In this document: positions 1 to 7,338 of the stretch, piece after piece
How the letters are laid out: each line of letters starts with the position of its first letter
How positions within the stretch are numbered: the first letter of the stretch is position 1
DNA from: an uncultured bacterium
GTDB taxonomy: Bacteria > Cyanobacteriota > Vampirovibrionia > Gastranaerophilales > Gastranaerophilaceae
Direction of reading: 5' to 3'
Assembly (NCBI GenBank): GCA_949286405.1
Contig: CASECH010000172.1
Location: forward strand, 1-14,109
DNA length: 14,109 bases
The notes under the pieces: generated by a model
Told to the model about the DNA's origin: nothing
Seen by the model: the letters and a program-made list of their open reading frames with translations, nothing else
The model's database searches: none
Translations under genes and position numbers: made by a program

Positions 1-2
1 AA

Positions 3-77
3 TGGAGCGGGAGACGAGGCTCGAACTCGCGACATCCTCCTTGGCAAGGAGGCATTCTACCACTGAATTACCCCCGC
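3..77 (-). tRNA. tRNA-Gly (anticodon GCC)
   Basis: The reverse strand folds as a complete cloverleaf. The 7-bp acceptor stem pairs 71-77 with 7-13 and contains one G-T pair. The anticodon arm CCTCC-TTGCCAA-GGAGG carries GCC in its loop, which reads the glycine codons GGC and GGU. The T-loop has the usual GTTCGAG form. The 3' CCA is encoded in the DNA at positions 3-5, after a T discriminator at position 6. The gene lies 154 bases downstream of dnaE on the same strand. It could be read through from dnaE, but a promoter-like sequence of its own lies at 93-121. Confidence 0.97.
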
Positions 78-92
78 ATTGGGTACTCTCCT

Positions 93-121
93 AGTATTAC
101 ATAAACATTTTTTTTTTGCAA
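93..121 (-). promoter_or_regulatory. Probable sigma70-type promoter of tRNA-Gly
   Basis: On the minus strand TTGCAA (116-121) and AATACT (93-98) are separated by 17 bases. Each matches four of six consensus positions. Transcription would start near 86, a few bases before the mature tRNA 5' end at 77. The surrounding 78-231 is otherwise very AT-rich with no gene or clear terminator after dnaE. This call is inferred from spacing and consensus only. Confidence 0.4.
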
Positions 122-231
122 GCATTTTTTTATTATTTAAAGAAAAATTTTTTTATTTTATTTATTATTTTATTTCTAATGTTTTTATTCTTCTCAGGCA
201 ATATTGCATTTTTGTCATTATATGTTGATAT

Positions 232-3200
232 TTAACAGGCAGCAGCTTCTTCTTGTTTTGTTGTGCTATCCATTGAGCGAACATCTATATCTATTCTGTC
301 AGAAAATGCTTTTTTTAGTCTGTTGATAAGTTCATTTGATGTACTTACCCAGAATAAAGAAGATGTAAGGACTTTTACTTCTCCATCTAAATCCTTTATT
401 TTGAAAGTCACAGGGTCAGAGCCTGCATGTTCACATAATAAATTCTTCAAAAGAACTATTTCTTCAAATTTAAACTCATCTTTTAAAGTTATGGTAAAGA
501 TATTTGAGTTATCAACAGTTTTTACTGTTTCTACTAACAAAACAGGAGGTTCATCATCACTGCGTCTATTAACTTTTCCAGAAACTATTACTCTTTGTTC
601 ATTTTGCAGGTAATCTCCATATTCTGCGATTTTACTGTTGAATGCAATTACATCAATTCTTCCTGATAAGTCTTCAATAGTTACAAAGCGTATGAATTTT
701 GTAGGATCTTTTTTTGTCGGTATTTGTCTCGTTGTCGTAATAAGTCCGCATATTGTCACTATTTTATCGTTTGGAAGTTCCGCTATTTCAGTAATTTTAT
801 GTGTCATAAGGAACGGTAATTTATCCCTTATTGTAGATAGTGGGTGACTTGTTACGTAAAATCCAAGAAATTCTTTTTCAAAATTTTGAATAGTTCTTGC
901 ATCGTATTCTTCATCTGTACCTGAAAGTTGGAATTTTGCTTCTTCTATCGCAGATGTATCACCTAGCATGTCAAATAGGCTACCTTGACCGGATTCTTTT
1001 GCTTTAGATTCTTTTGATGCAGTTGCAGTGATATATTCAATATTATCCATTAACTGTTTTCTGCTTTTTTCTATTGATGCAAATGCTCCTGCTTTAATTA
1101 GTCCTTCAAGTGTTTTTTTATTAGAACATTTCGTATCAAGACGTTTGATATAGTTATAAATAGATTTGAATTCTCCGTTTTCTTCTCTTTCCCTTATAAT
1201 TTCATCAATTACACCTTCGCCGACTTGTTTGATTGATGCAAGTCCAAAACGAATATTTTTTCCATCCGGTGCATATTCTAAGAATGACTTATTGATATCG
1301 GGAGGAAGTACTTTTATCCCGTATTTTAGTGCTTCTTCGATATATGCTTGTGTTTTGTCCTGATCGCCTGCAACACTTGATAGAAGTGCAGATAAATATT
1401 CAACAGGATAATGGCATTTTAAGTATGCTGTCTGGTAAGCTACGAACGCATATGCGGACGAGTGTGCTCTGTTAAAGCAGTATGCCGCGAAGTTTTGAAT
1501 TTGTTCAAATAATTTAGTTGCATCTTCTGCTTTCATTCCATATTTAGCTGAACCTTCAATAAGTTTGTCTTTTTGGGCAGCCATAGCTTCAGGGTCTTTG
1601 TGTCCCATCATACGACGAACTTGGTCTGCTTGACCTAGAGAGTAATCAGCCATAACTTGGAAGATTTGCATGATTTGTTCTTGGTATACCATGGTGCCAT
1701 AAGTATCTTTCAAGATCGGTTCTAATCTTGGGTGGGCATATGTGATTGCTTGGCGTCCATGTTTCCTTTCTACGAAGTCATCTACCATGCCTGATCCCAG
1801 AGGACCAGGTCTGAAAAGTGCAACTAAAGCTCCTAAATCTTCAAAAACGTCAGGTTTAAGCTTTTTGACCAAATTTGTCATGCCTTGAGATTCAAGTTGG
1901 AATACTCCGACAGTTTCTCCTTTTACGAGCATGTCAAAAGTTGGTTTATCATCTAGTGGAATATGGTTGATATCGACATCAATACCTTGACATTTTTTTA
2001 CCAGCTTACAAGTCTTGTGAATCATTGTAAGGTTGCGTAATCCTAAGAAGTCCATTTTAAGTAGCTTCATTTTTTCTAGGATTTCTCTGTGGTATTGCGT
2101 AATAATTATACCGTCTTTTGAAGGTTGTACCGGTACAATTTGATCAAGAGGTTTATATGAAATGATTACCCCTGCTGCGTGCATACCTATTCCGCATTTG
2201 ACACCTTCTACACATCTTGCTGTATCTATAACTCTTTTAATTTCTTCATCAGTATCATATAAAGCTTTTAGTTCAGAACCTTCAATCATTGATTTGTCTA
2301 TTGTATCTTCGCAAATCAATGAAGCTGTTTTATTACTTTTTGCGTATTCCATCCCAAATACTCTAGCTACGCTTTTGAATGCGTTACGAGGTGCTAGGGT
2401 ATTGAATGTAATAATCTGACAAACTTTATCCGCTCCGTATTTTTCTACTACGTAGTCAATTACTTCACCACGTTTTTCGATACAAAAGTCGGTATCAATA
2501 TCGGGCATACTGAAACGTTCCGGGTTAAGGAATCTTTCAAACAATAGATGGTGGTGTATTGGGTCAAGATCTGTAATATCAAGAGCGTATGCAACTACAG
2601 AACCTGCAGCAGATCCTCTTCCCGGTCCTACAGGAATATCGTGTGTTTTAGCAAAATGGATAAAATCCCATGTGATTAGGAAGTATGCTGAAAATCCCAT
2701 TTTTTCGATAATACCAAGCTCATACTGAACTCTTTCTTTAAGTTCAGGAGTTATGTTATCTTTGTATTTTCTTTTTAGACCTTGCATAACAAGTTCTTCC
2801 AAATAGGATTCATTTGTGTGGTTTGGAGGAACTTTAAAATCAGGTAGCGGAGCTTCCCATTTTACTGTTACATGACATTTGTCTGCAATATCTACTGTGT
2901 TTTTTATACATTCGTCAAATGTTTCAGAGTCCATCCATTTAAATGCATCTCTAAGTTCTGAAACGGTTTTTACGTAAAATTCGTTGTTTGGAAAATGAAA
3001 CCTGTGTTCTTCATTTTTTAAAGACTGTGTCTGCATGCAAAGTAAGGTATCATGCCAGTCTGCATCTTCTTTTTTTAGGTAGTGAGAGTCATTTGTAATG
3101 ACCATTTTTATATCTAATTCTTTTGCAAGTTTTATAAGATCCGGGTTGGTTCTTTTTTGCTCATCTAACCCATGGTCTTGAAGTTCTATATAGTAGTCAT

Positions 3201-3708
3201 CTCCAAATAAATCTTTATATCTTTTAGCTACACTTTTCGCACCTTCATAATCATTTTTTAGTAAATTTTGTAATACTTCTCCGCCAAGACAAGCTGAGCA
3301 GCATATTAAGCCTTCATGATATTTTTCAAGCATTTCAAAGTTTATACGAGGCTTCATATAAAAACCTTTGCAGGCGGCGTCTGATGCTAGTTTTACCATA
3401 TTCATATAACCTGTATTATCTTTTGCAAGTAATATCAAGTGATAACGGGGATTGTTGTTAGGATCTCTTTCTGAAATGTCTCCGTTATGGACATAAAATT
3501 CACATCCTATAATTGGTTTTATACCAGCACTTTTGGCTTCAAGATAAAGGTCCATTGCACCATACATAACACCATGGTCTGTAATTGCGACAGCAGGCAT
3601 GTTGTTTTCTTTGGCAAATTGGCATAAAGCTTTTAGCTTTATTGCTCCATCAAGTAATGAAAATTCACTGTGTAAGTGTAGAGGTACGTATTGCGTATTT
3701 TGATCCAT
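232..3708 (-). CDS. dnaE: DNA polymerase III subunit alpha (DnaE)
   Basis: Catalytic subunit of the replicative polymerase, extending DNA in the replisome. The 1158 residues match the usual DnaE1 length (E. coli 1160). The N-terminal PHP domain (about 8-230) has HLHSEFS at 11-17, ITDHG at 42-46 and NDSHY at 206-210. The palm carries PDIDTDF with D403, D405 and D407 and a third acidic site, MDFLGLRN, at D553. GPGRGSAAGS precedes the first. QGSLF at 908-912 fits a beta-clamp binding motif. An OB-fold follows (about 985-1060). No intein or frameshift is seen. The ATG at 3708 precedes the normal N-terminus but has no Shine-Dalgarno site. Two WYL regulators lie 57 bases upstream on the same strand, so co-transcription is possible. 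The PolC alternative is excluded by domain order and the absence of an inserted exonuclease domain. Confidence 0.97.
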   Translation of the reverse strand: MDQNTQYVPLHLHSEFSLLDGAIKLKALCQFAKENNMPAVAITDHGVMYGAMDLYLEAKSAGIKPIIGCEFYVHNGDISERDPNNNPRYHLILLAKDNTGYMNMVKLASDAACKGFYMKPRINFEMLEKYHEGLICCSACLGGEVLQNLLKNDYEGAKSVAKRYKDLFGDDYYIELQDHGLDEQKRTNPDLIKLAKELDIKMVITNDSHYLKKEDADWHDTLLCMQTQSLKNEEHRFHFPNNEFYVKTVSELRDAFKWMDSETFDECIKNTVDIADKCHVTVKWEAPLPDFKVPPNHTNESYLEELVMQGLKRKYKDNITPELKERVQYELGIIEKMGFSAYFLITWDFIHFAKTHDIPVGPGRGSAAGSVVAYALDITDLDPIHHHLLFERFLNPERFSMPDIDTDFCIEKRGEVIDYVVEKYGADKVCQIITFNTLAPRNAFKSVARVFGMEYAKSNKTASLICEDTIDKSMIEGSELKALYDTDEEIKRVIDTARCVEGVKCGIGMHAAGVIISYKPLDQIVPVQPSKDGIIITQYHREILEKMKLLKMDFLGLRNLTMIHKTCKLVKKCQGIDVDINHIPLDDKPTFDMLVKGETVGVFQLESQGMTNLVKKLKPDVFEDLGALVALFRPGPLGSGMVDDFVERKHGRQAITYAHPRLEPILKDTYGTMVYQEQIMQIFQVMADYSLGQADQVRRMMGHKDPEAMAAQKDKLIEGSAKYGMKAEDATKLFEQIQNFAAYCFNRAHSSAYAFVAYQTAYLKCHYPVEYLSALLSSVAGDQDKTQAYIEEALKYGIKVLPPDINKSFLEYAPDGKNIRFGLASIKQVGEGVIDEIIREREENGEFKSIYNYIKRLDTKCSNKKTLEGLIKAGAFASIEKSRKQLMDNIEYITATASKESKAKESGQGSLFDMLGDTSAIEEAKFQLSGTDEEYDARTIQNFEKEFLGFYVTSHPLSTIRDKLPFLMTHKITEIAELPNDKIVTICGLITTTRQIPTKKDPTKFIRFVTIEDLSGRIDVIAFNSKIAEYGDYLQNEQRVIVSGKVNRRSDDEPPVLLVETVKTVDNSNIFTITLKDEFKFEEIVLLKNLLCEHAGSDPVTFKIKDLDGEVKVLTSSLFWVSTSNELINRLKKAFSDRIDIDVRSMDSTTKQEEAAAC

Positions 3709-3765
3709 TATATAATCGTAGCATAGTGGATCAAAAATTTCTTTTATTGTTAAAATTTATTTAAG

Positions 3766-4692
3766 TTAATTTTTGTAATTTTCAAGAGTTTGGTTAATCA
3801 ATTCAAGCATTTTTTCTTTGAAAAATTTTGGAGATTCTATAATACATTCTTCTCCGTATCTCATAAGTCTTGCGAGTAATAGATCTTGGTCTTCATTTTT
3901 GTTGATTACGATCAAATTTCCATCACTGTCAAGACCTTCTGAACGTTCCCATTCTCGAAGCTTATAATTTTTTGCAAGTCTGTTTTTAAGTTTGAATACA
4001 ATTGTTGTAGAAGTAATTTGTTGAGGCACAGAATTTGGTAATTGTTTTATTTTTACAATTTGTTCAAGTGGGATGTCAATAATTCTTCCTTCTGATTGTA
4101 TATTTACTGCTAAACATACCTTTCTTTTTTCATATTTAATTTCAATTGGAGAACATTTGATATTTTTTTGTTCCCCTTTAATTGTAGTGTATGTGATTTC
4201 TAGTTTTTGATGTTCTTGGCAATAATTTTCACAGCGTTTTATTTGTTCTTTTATTTCGTCATGAATGAAAGAATAGTCAATGCTTTCTGTTGTAGACATA
4301 GTCTTTTCAATAGCTTGAGATATATCACTTAACCTTATTTCGATTGATTTAATTATTGAATCAATGTTTTTTTTAGTTTTCCCTTTGGGTAGTAGTTCAG
4401 AAGATTGTTTTATTAATGACAAACTTTTTATATCATTTGTATCAAGATCAATTTTGTATGGAAAATTAAGCAGGTAATATTTGTTTTTTTTCTTTTTTAC
4501 TTTTAATCCAAATACTTTAAGTGTGTTGAGGTATTTATTTAAAGTAACATGAGGATTTGATTTGCCTGCAGTTTTTTCATCAGAAAATATTTCTATTACA
4601 TCTTTAAAATCTACTGGACCTTGTGTAAGTAATTTTAAAAATTCAAACATTTTTATGCAAGAATCGTTGTATTTTGAACTTAACCTAGACAT
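3766..4692 (-). CDS. WYL-domain transcriptional regulator, second of a tandem pair
   Basis: Predicted DNA-binding regulator of 308 residues. Residues 1-80 look like a helix-turn-helix region: a helical segment, then a Lys-rich wing (KVKKKKNKYYLL). A helical linker spans 85-160. Residues 163-218 form a WYL-like beta domain (LEITYTTIKGEQKNIKCSPIEIKY) and 228-305 a WCX-like C-terminal domain (YGEECIIESPKFFKEKM). The Trp-Tyr-Leu signature is replaced by VCL at 192-194, so ligand binding may differ. I chose ATG 4692 over the TTG at 4695. Its first bases overlap the TAG stop of the upstream gene (ATGTCTAG), which suggests translational coupling. A G-rich stretch (GCGGGG) lies 8-13 bases upstream. 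dnaE follows after 73 bases. The ligand and targets are not evident. Family assignment is good and function is unknown. Confidence 0.8.
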   Translation of the reverse strand: MSRLSSKYNDSCIKMFEFLKLLTQGPVDFKDVIEIFSDEKTAGKSNPHVTLNKYLNTLKVFGLKVKKKKNKYYLLNFPYKIDLDTNDIKSLSLIKQSSELLPKGKTKKNIDSIIKSIEIRLSDISQAIEKTMSTTESIDYSFIHDEIKEQIKRCENYCQEHQKLEITYTTIKGEQKNIKCSPIEIKYEKRKVCLAVNIQSEGRIIDIPLEQIVKIKQLPNSVPQQITSTTIVFKLKNRLAKNYKLREWERSEGLDSDGNLIVINKNEDQDLLLARLMRYGEECIIESPKFFKEKMLELINQTLENYKN

Positions 4693-5626
4693 CAAAATAC
4701 CCCGCTTTCATTTTTTTTAGTCTTGAAATAAAATCTTTTTGGAAACTTTCAGGGTAAAGTATTTTACACATTGGACCGTATGAAAGTAGCTTTTGTCTTG
4801 TTAGAAAATCATTTGATGATGTTATTTCTATAATGGAATAATCTTTTGTTTTTTGTATAATCTTTTCATTTGTATCTAATTGAATATGATTTAAATTTGA
4901 ATTAGAAATTTTATATCCTATTTTTGTGTTTTTTGTTACAGGTATTGTTTTAATTTCTTTTACTTCTTTTATTTCAAGAATTCTCGATACTAAAAATATA
5001 CCATATTCCATATATTCAAATCCTGTACCGTACAGGTAAAGTTTATTATTGTTAAATTCTAGTTTATCAGTTAATATTTCAATATCTTTTTCTCCTGAAT
5101 TTGGAGAATTATATCTCATCACGATTTGATCTTTATTGTCGCAGTAAAAAATTAAGTCTTCTATTATGCTTTTATTATAGCCTTTTAGTATAGAATTATT
5201 TTCAAGAGTTTCTTTTAAAGCTTTTCCATCTATGTATGAGGCTATTTTTTCAAGAAACTTTTCAAGTAATAATAAATCTTTAATATCTATATTTTTAGTT
5301 ATATTCTTGTATATTTTTATTAGACTTTGGATTTGTTCTTCTGTTAATGAAAGTTCAAATGGATGAGAAACTATTGAATATTTTGAAACTTTGTCTATTC
5401 TTTCTCGTTTTATTTCACAACCAACTCTTTTTAGGGAAGTGATATATACTCTAAATGTATCGATTGAAATTTTTTCTTTTAAATGCGGGTGGTTCAAAAA
5501 GAAATCGCAGACTTCTTCATAGGATTTTGGTGATTCCATCAAAAGGGCAAATAAAATTAAAGCTTTGAAGCCTGTGAATGATATAAGATTGTATGTAACT
5601 GTATTTGTCTTAAAATATTCTTTCAT
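4685..5626 (-). CDS. WYL-domain transcriptional regulator, first of a tandem pair
   Basis: A 313-residue divergent paralogue of the next gene, with the same order: helical DNA-binding region (about 1-90), helical linker (95-160), WYL-like sheet (about 165-228, with YNSPNSGEKDIEI and LYLYGTGF) and WCX-like tail (260-305, YGPMCKILYPESFQKDF). The WYL signature reads LYL. The frame stays open to ATG 5740, adding 38 residues rich in Lys, Phe and Ile. I prefer ATG 5626 because it gives almost the same length as the paralogue (308) and starts just before the conserved region. A perfect TTGACA at 5702-5707 could drive this shorter form, while a weaker promoter at 5778-5805 would suit the longer one. 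Neither start has a good Shine-Dalgarno site. The pair resembles PafB/PafC of actinobacteria in layout only. Targets are unknown. Confidence 0.75.
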   Translation of the reverse strand: MKEYFKTNTVTYNLISFTGFKALILFALLMESPKSYEEVCDFFLNHPHLKEKISIDTFRVYITSLKRVGCEIKRERIDKVSKYSIVSHPFELSLTEEQIQSLIKIYKNITKNIDIKDLLLLEKFLEKIASYIDGKALKETLENNSILKGYNKSIIEDLIFYCDNKDQIVMRYNSPNSGEKDIEILTDKLEFNNNKLYLYGTGFEYMEYGIFLVSRILEIKEVKEIKTIPVTKNTKIGYKISNSNLNHIQLDTNEKIIQKTKDYSIIEITSSNDFLTRQKLLSYGPMCKILYPESFQKDFISRLKKMKAGYFDV

Positions 5627-5777
5627 ATATCTTTGATATTTTACAATAAAAACAATTTTTTTGTATCTAAGAAATAAAGCATGCCTTATATAAATTTTTG
5701 ATGTCAAGAAAATTTTGTTGAAATTTTTACGTAATTTCATTAAATTTTCTTCATTAAGATTTTAGAACTTGAATTTT

Positions 5778-5805
5778 TCTTTAGAAAATCAAAGGGCATG
5801 GTCAA
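5778..5805 (-). promoter_or_regulatory. Possible promoter for the WYL-WYL-dnaE unit
   Basis: On the minus strand TTGACC (5800-5805, five of six) is followed after 16 bases by TAAAGA (5778-5783, three of six). The -10 is poor. An alternative lies further in: TTGACA (5702-5707) followed after 18 bases by CATGCT (5678-5683). Only one may be real, and the choice bears on the start of the first WYL gene. Confidence 0.25.
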
Positions 5806-5833
5806 TTGTAAAAAATAATTAATTTTTTTTTAC

Positions 5834-5862
5834 TTGTCAAGCTTTTAACTTAGTTTTACATT
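5834..5862 (+). promoter_or_regulatory. Sigma70-type promoter of a probable non-coding RNA
   Basis: TTGTCA (5834-5839, five of six) and TACATT (5857-5862, four of six) are separated by exactly 17 bases, and an A/T-rich stretch lies upstream of the -35. The predicted start is near 5868-5870. No protein gene begins for more than 300 bases, so the product would be the structured RNA described next. Confidence 0.5.
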
Positions 5863-5868
5863 AGAAGA

Positions 5869-6169
5869 GTCGAAAGACAAATACGTGTTAAGAGAAAAGC
5901 TAATAGAATAACAGCTATCAGTTGGGGAAGTTAGATACGACTTTATTGGACAGATCAGAAAAAGAGGTGATGGCATAAGCAGTCCGATTAGAAAAAATTG
6001 GAATTTTTAATTTTACGGTTACAACTGCAAAGAAGTAGATTAGGGATATTGTATTATTATTTATAAATTTTTTAGTTATTGATAGTTTTATTTATAAAAT
6101 TACGTTGGAGAATTTGGGAAAAGATAGTTGTAAACGTAAAAATAGGCTTGCGATTTCGCAAGCTTTTTT
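5869..6169 (+). ncRNA. Putative structured non-coding RNA or leader RNA, unrecognised
   Basis: This 440-base gap between genes is not empty. After the promoter at 5834-5862 the plus strand can form a series of helices. AGAGTCG (5866-5872) pairs with CGACTTT (5938-5944). Directly adjacent, ATTGGAC (5945-5951) pairs with GTCCGAT (5982-5988), with an inner ATCA/TGAT stem at 5954-5957/5968-5971. A 6-bp A/T hairpin spans 5993-6008. A 16-base arm (6011-6026) pairs with 6126-6141 with a single mismatch, enclosing a 9-bp A/T hairpin (6060-6068/6090-6098). An intrinsic terminator ends the unit. It does not show the conserved sequences of RNase P RNA, tmRNA or SRP RNA. A 6S-like RNA or an anmK riboswitch/attenuator remain possible. 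Helices were found by eye, and no covariation is available. Confidence 0.45.
6146..6169 (+). terminator. Intrinsic terminator
   Basis: GCTTGCG (6146-6152), the loop ATTT, then CGCAAGC (6157-6163), followed by six T (6164-6169). The stem is a perfect 7 bp, rich in G+C against an AT-rich background. It ends 13 bases before the anmK start codon. It therefore either closes the upstream RNA or acts as an attenuator of anmK. Confidence 0.85.
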
Positions 6170-6176
6170 ATATTAT
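6148..6176 (+). promoter_or_regulatory. Probable promoter of anmK, overlapping the terminator
   Basis: TTGCGA (6148-6153, four of six) lies within the terminator stem and loop. TATTAT (6171-6176, five of six) follows after exactly 17 bases. The predicted +1 falls on 6183, the A of the anmK ATG, which has no Shine-Dalgarno site. That arrangement predicts a leaderless mRNA. It is inferred from consensus and spacing. Confidence 0.4.
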
Positions 6177-6182
6177 ATTTCT

Positions 6183-7316
6183 ATGGGTGAAGAATTAAGT
6201 GTTAAAAAAGTTATAGGGTTAATGTCTGGTACTTCTTGTGATAGTATTGATGCCGGTTTATGTGAAGTGTATCCTGATATGTCTGTTAAGTTAATTTCAG
6301 GTATCAACTATAAGTATCCTGAGCATGTTCAGGCTAAGATTTTTCAATTGTTTTCTGGAAATGCATCAATTGAAGATGTATGTCAGATGAATTTTGTTGT
6401 TGGGAAATGCTTTGCAGATGCTTGTAATATATTAATTTCTGAACATGGTAAGCCTGATTTTATAGCCAGTCATGGTCAGACTATTTACCATTATCCATTT
6501 GATAATAAGATAGATGGTTTTTCTCTAAAAAGTACTTTGCAAATAGGTGAATCTTCTGTTATTGCAAAAGAAACAGGCTGTTTAACAATTTCTAATTTTA
6601 GAGAGGCTGATATCGCATATGGTGGAGAAGGTGCTCCTTTGGTGTGTTTTGCTGATGAAAAGTGGTTTAAGCCTTTGAAAAAGAATATTCTTGTCCAGAA
6701 TATTGGTGGTATATCAAATGTTACAGTGATAAGTAATGAACATCCTACATATGGTTTTGACACCGGTTTGGGTAATATTATGATTGATTATTGTATGAGA
6801 AAGTTTTATGACTTACCTTATGATAAGGATGGAAAAATTGCTGATTCAGGTAAAATTTCTGTAAGCTGGCTAGATTGTCTTATGCAAGATGATTACTATT
6901 TTAAAAATACACCCAAAACTACAGGTAGAGAATATTTTTCTCCTGATTATATAGAAAATGCACTGAAATTTGGTCCAAAGGATCCGAAAGATATTATTGC
7001 TACTGTAACTGCTTTGACTGCAAAATCTATCACTTCATCTTATGAAAGATTTATTTATCCTGATATTGATGTAAAAGAGGTTGTAGTAGGTGGCGGAGGA
7101 GCATATAATCCGACTTTAATGAAGTATTTGCGTCATTATCTGCCAAAACATATTGATTTAAAAACACATGAAGCTTACAGTATTTCTAATAATTTTAAAG
7201 AAGTTATGGCTTTCGCATTATTAGGATATTGTAATTATTATGGAATTCCTTCTAATTTACCTTCCTGTACAGGTGCAGAGAAAAGAGTTGTTCTTGGAAA
7301 AATGGTTAGTTGTTAG
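6183..7316 (+). CDS. anmK: Anhydro-N-acetylmuramic acid kinase
   Basis: AnmK hydrolyses the anhydro ring of 1,6-anhydro-MurNAc and phosphorylates it to MurNAc-6-phosphate with ATP, in cytoplasmic recycling of peptidoglycan. The 377 residues match the family (E. coli 369). Visible motifs are the phosphate-loop IGLMSGTSCDSID (11-23), ASHGQTIYH (95-103), NIGGISNVTV (173-182), GFDTGLGN (191-198) with the probable catalytic base D193, and a Gly-rich GGGGAYNPTLM near the C-terminus. I chose ATG 6183 because the longer frame to TTG 6105 would run through the terminator hairpin and add 26 unrelated residues. There is no ribosome binding site, which fits leaderless translation from the promoter at 6148-6176. 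murQ is not in the window. Confidence 0.95.
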   Translation: MGEELSVKKVIGLMSGTSCDSIDAGLCEVYPDMSVKLISGINYKYPEHVQAKIFQLFSGNASIEDVCQMNFVVGKCFADACNILISEHGKPDFIASHGQTIYHYPFDNKIDGFSLKSTLQIGESSVIAKETGCLTISNFREADIAYGGEGAPLVCFADEKWFKPLKKNILVQNIGGISNVTVISNEHPTYGFDTGLGNIMIDYCMRKFYDLPYDKDGKIADSGKISVSWLDCLMQDDYYFKNTPKTTGREYFSPDYIENALKFGPKDPKDIIATVTALTAKSITSSYERFIYPDIDVKEVVVGGGGAYNPTLMKYLRHYLPKHIDLKTHEAYSISNNFKEVMAFALLGYCNYYGIPSNLPSCTGAEKRVVLGKMVSC

Positions 7317-7338
7317 TATCTTTTGATATGTATATAAT
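7310..7338 (+). promoter_or_regulatory. Probable promoter of the small Ala-rich protein gene
   Basis: TTGTTA (7310-7315, four of six) overlaps the end of anmK. A consensus TATAAT (7333-7338) follows after 17 bases. The start would be near 7345, giving a leader of about 87 bases that contains the inner arms of the palindrome. A second TATAAT at 7411-7416 has only a weak -35 partner and would start inside the ribosome binding site. Confidence 0.45.

Noticed and set aside
263..847. Plus-strand open frames opposite dnaE (also at 1166-1363 and 2162-2419).
   Set aside because: They are antisense shadows of a strongly conserved polymerase gene, with Ser/Ile-rich composition and no start signals.
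3707..3738. TTGATC and TATAAT spaced by 16 bases ahead of dnaE on the minus strand.
   Set aside because: The -10 overlaps the dnaE ATG, so transcription would begin inside the gene after its start codon. It is likely chance in AT-rich sequence.
5845..5976. A 43-codon minus-strand reading frame beginning ATG CCA TCA within the 5741-6182 gap.
   Set aside because: Ser-rich, no ribosome binding site, and it lies antisense to paired helices of the putative RNA. It is more likely a by-product of that RNA sequence.
5993..6008. A/T-only hairpin followed by more A/T sequence as a possible terminator.
   Set aside because: The stem has no G-C pair and the T-run is part of the stem itself. It is better treated as a local element of the putative RNA.
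6105..6182. Extended anmK start at TTG 6105.
   Set aside because: It would translate through an intrinsic terminator hairpin and adds 26 residues absent from the AnmK family.
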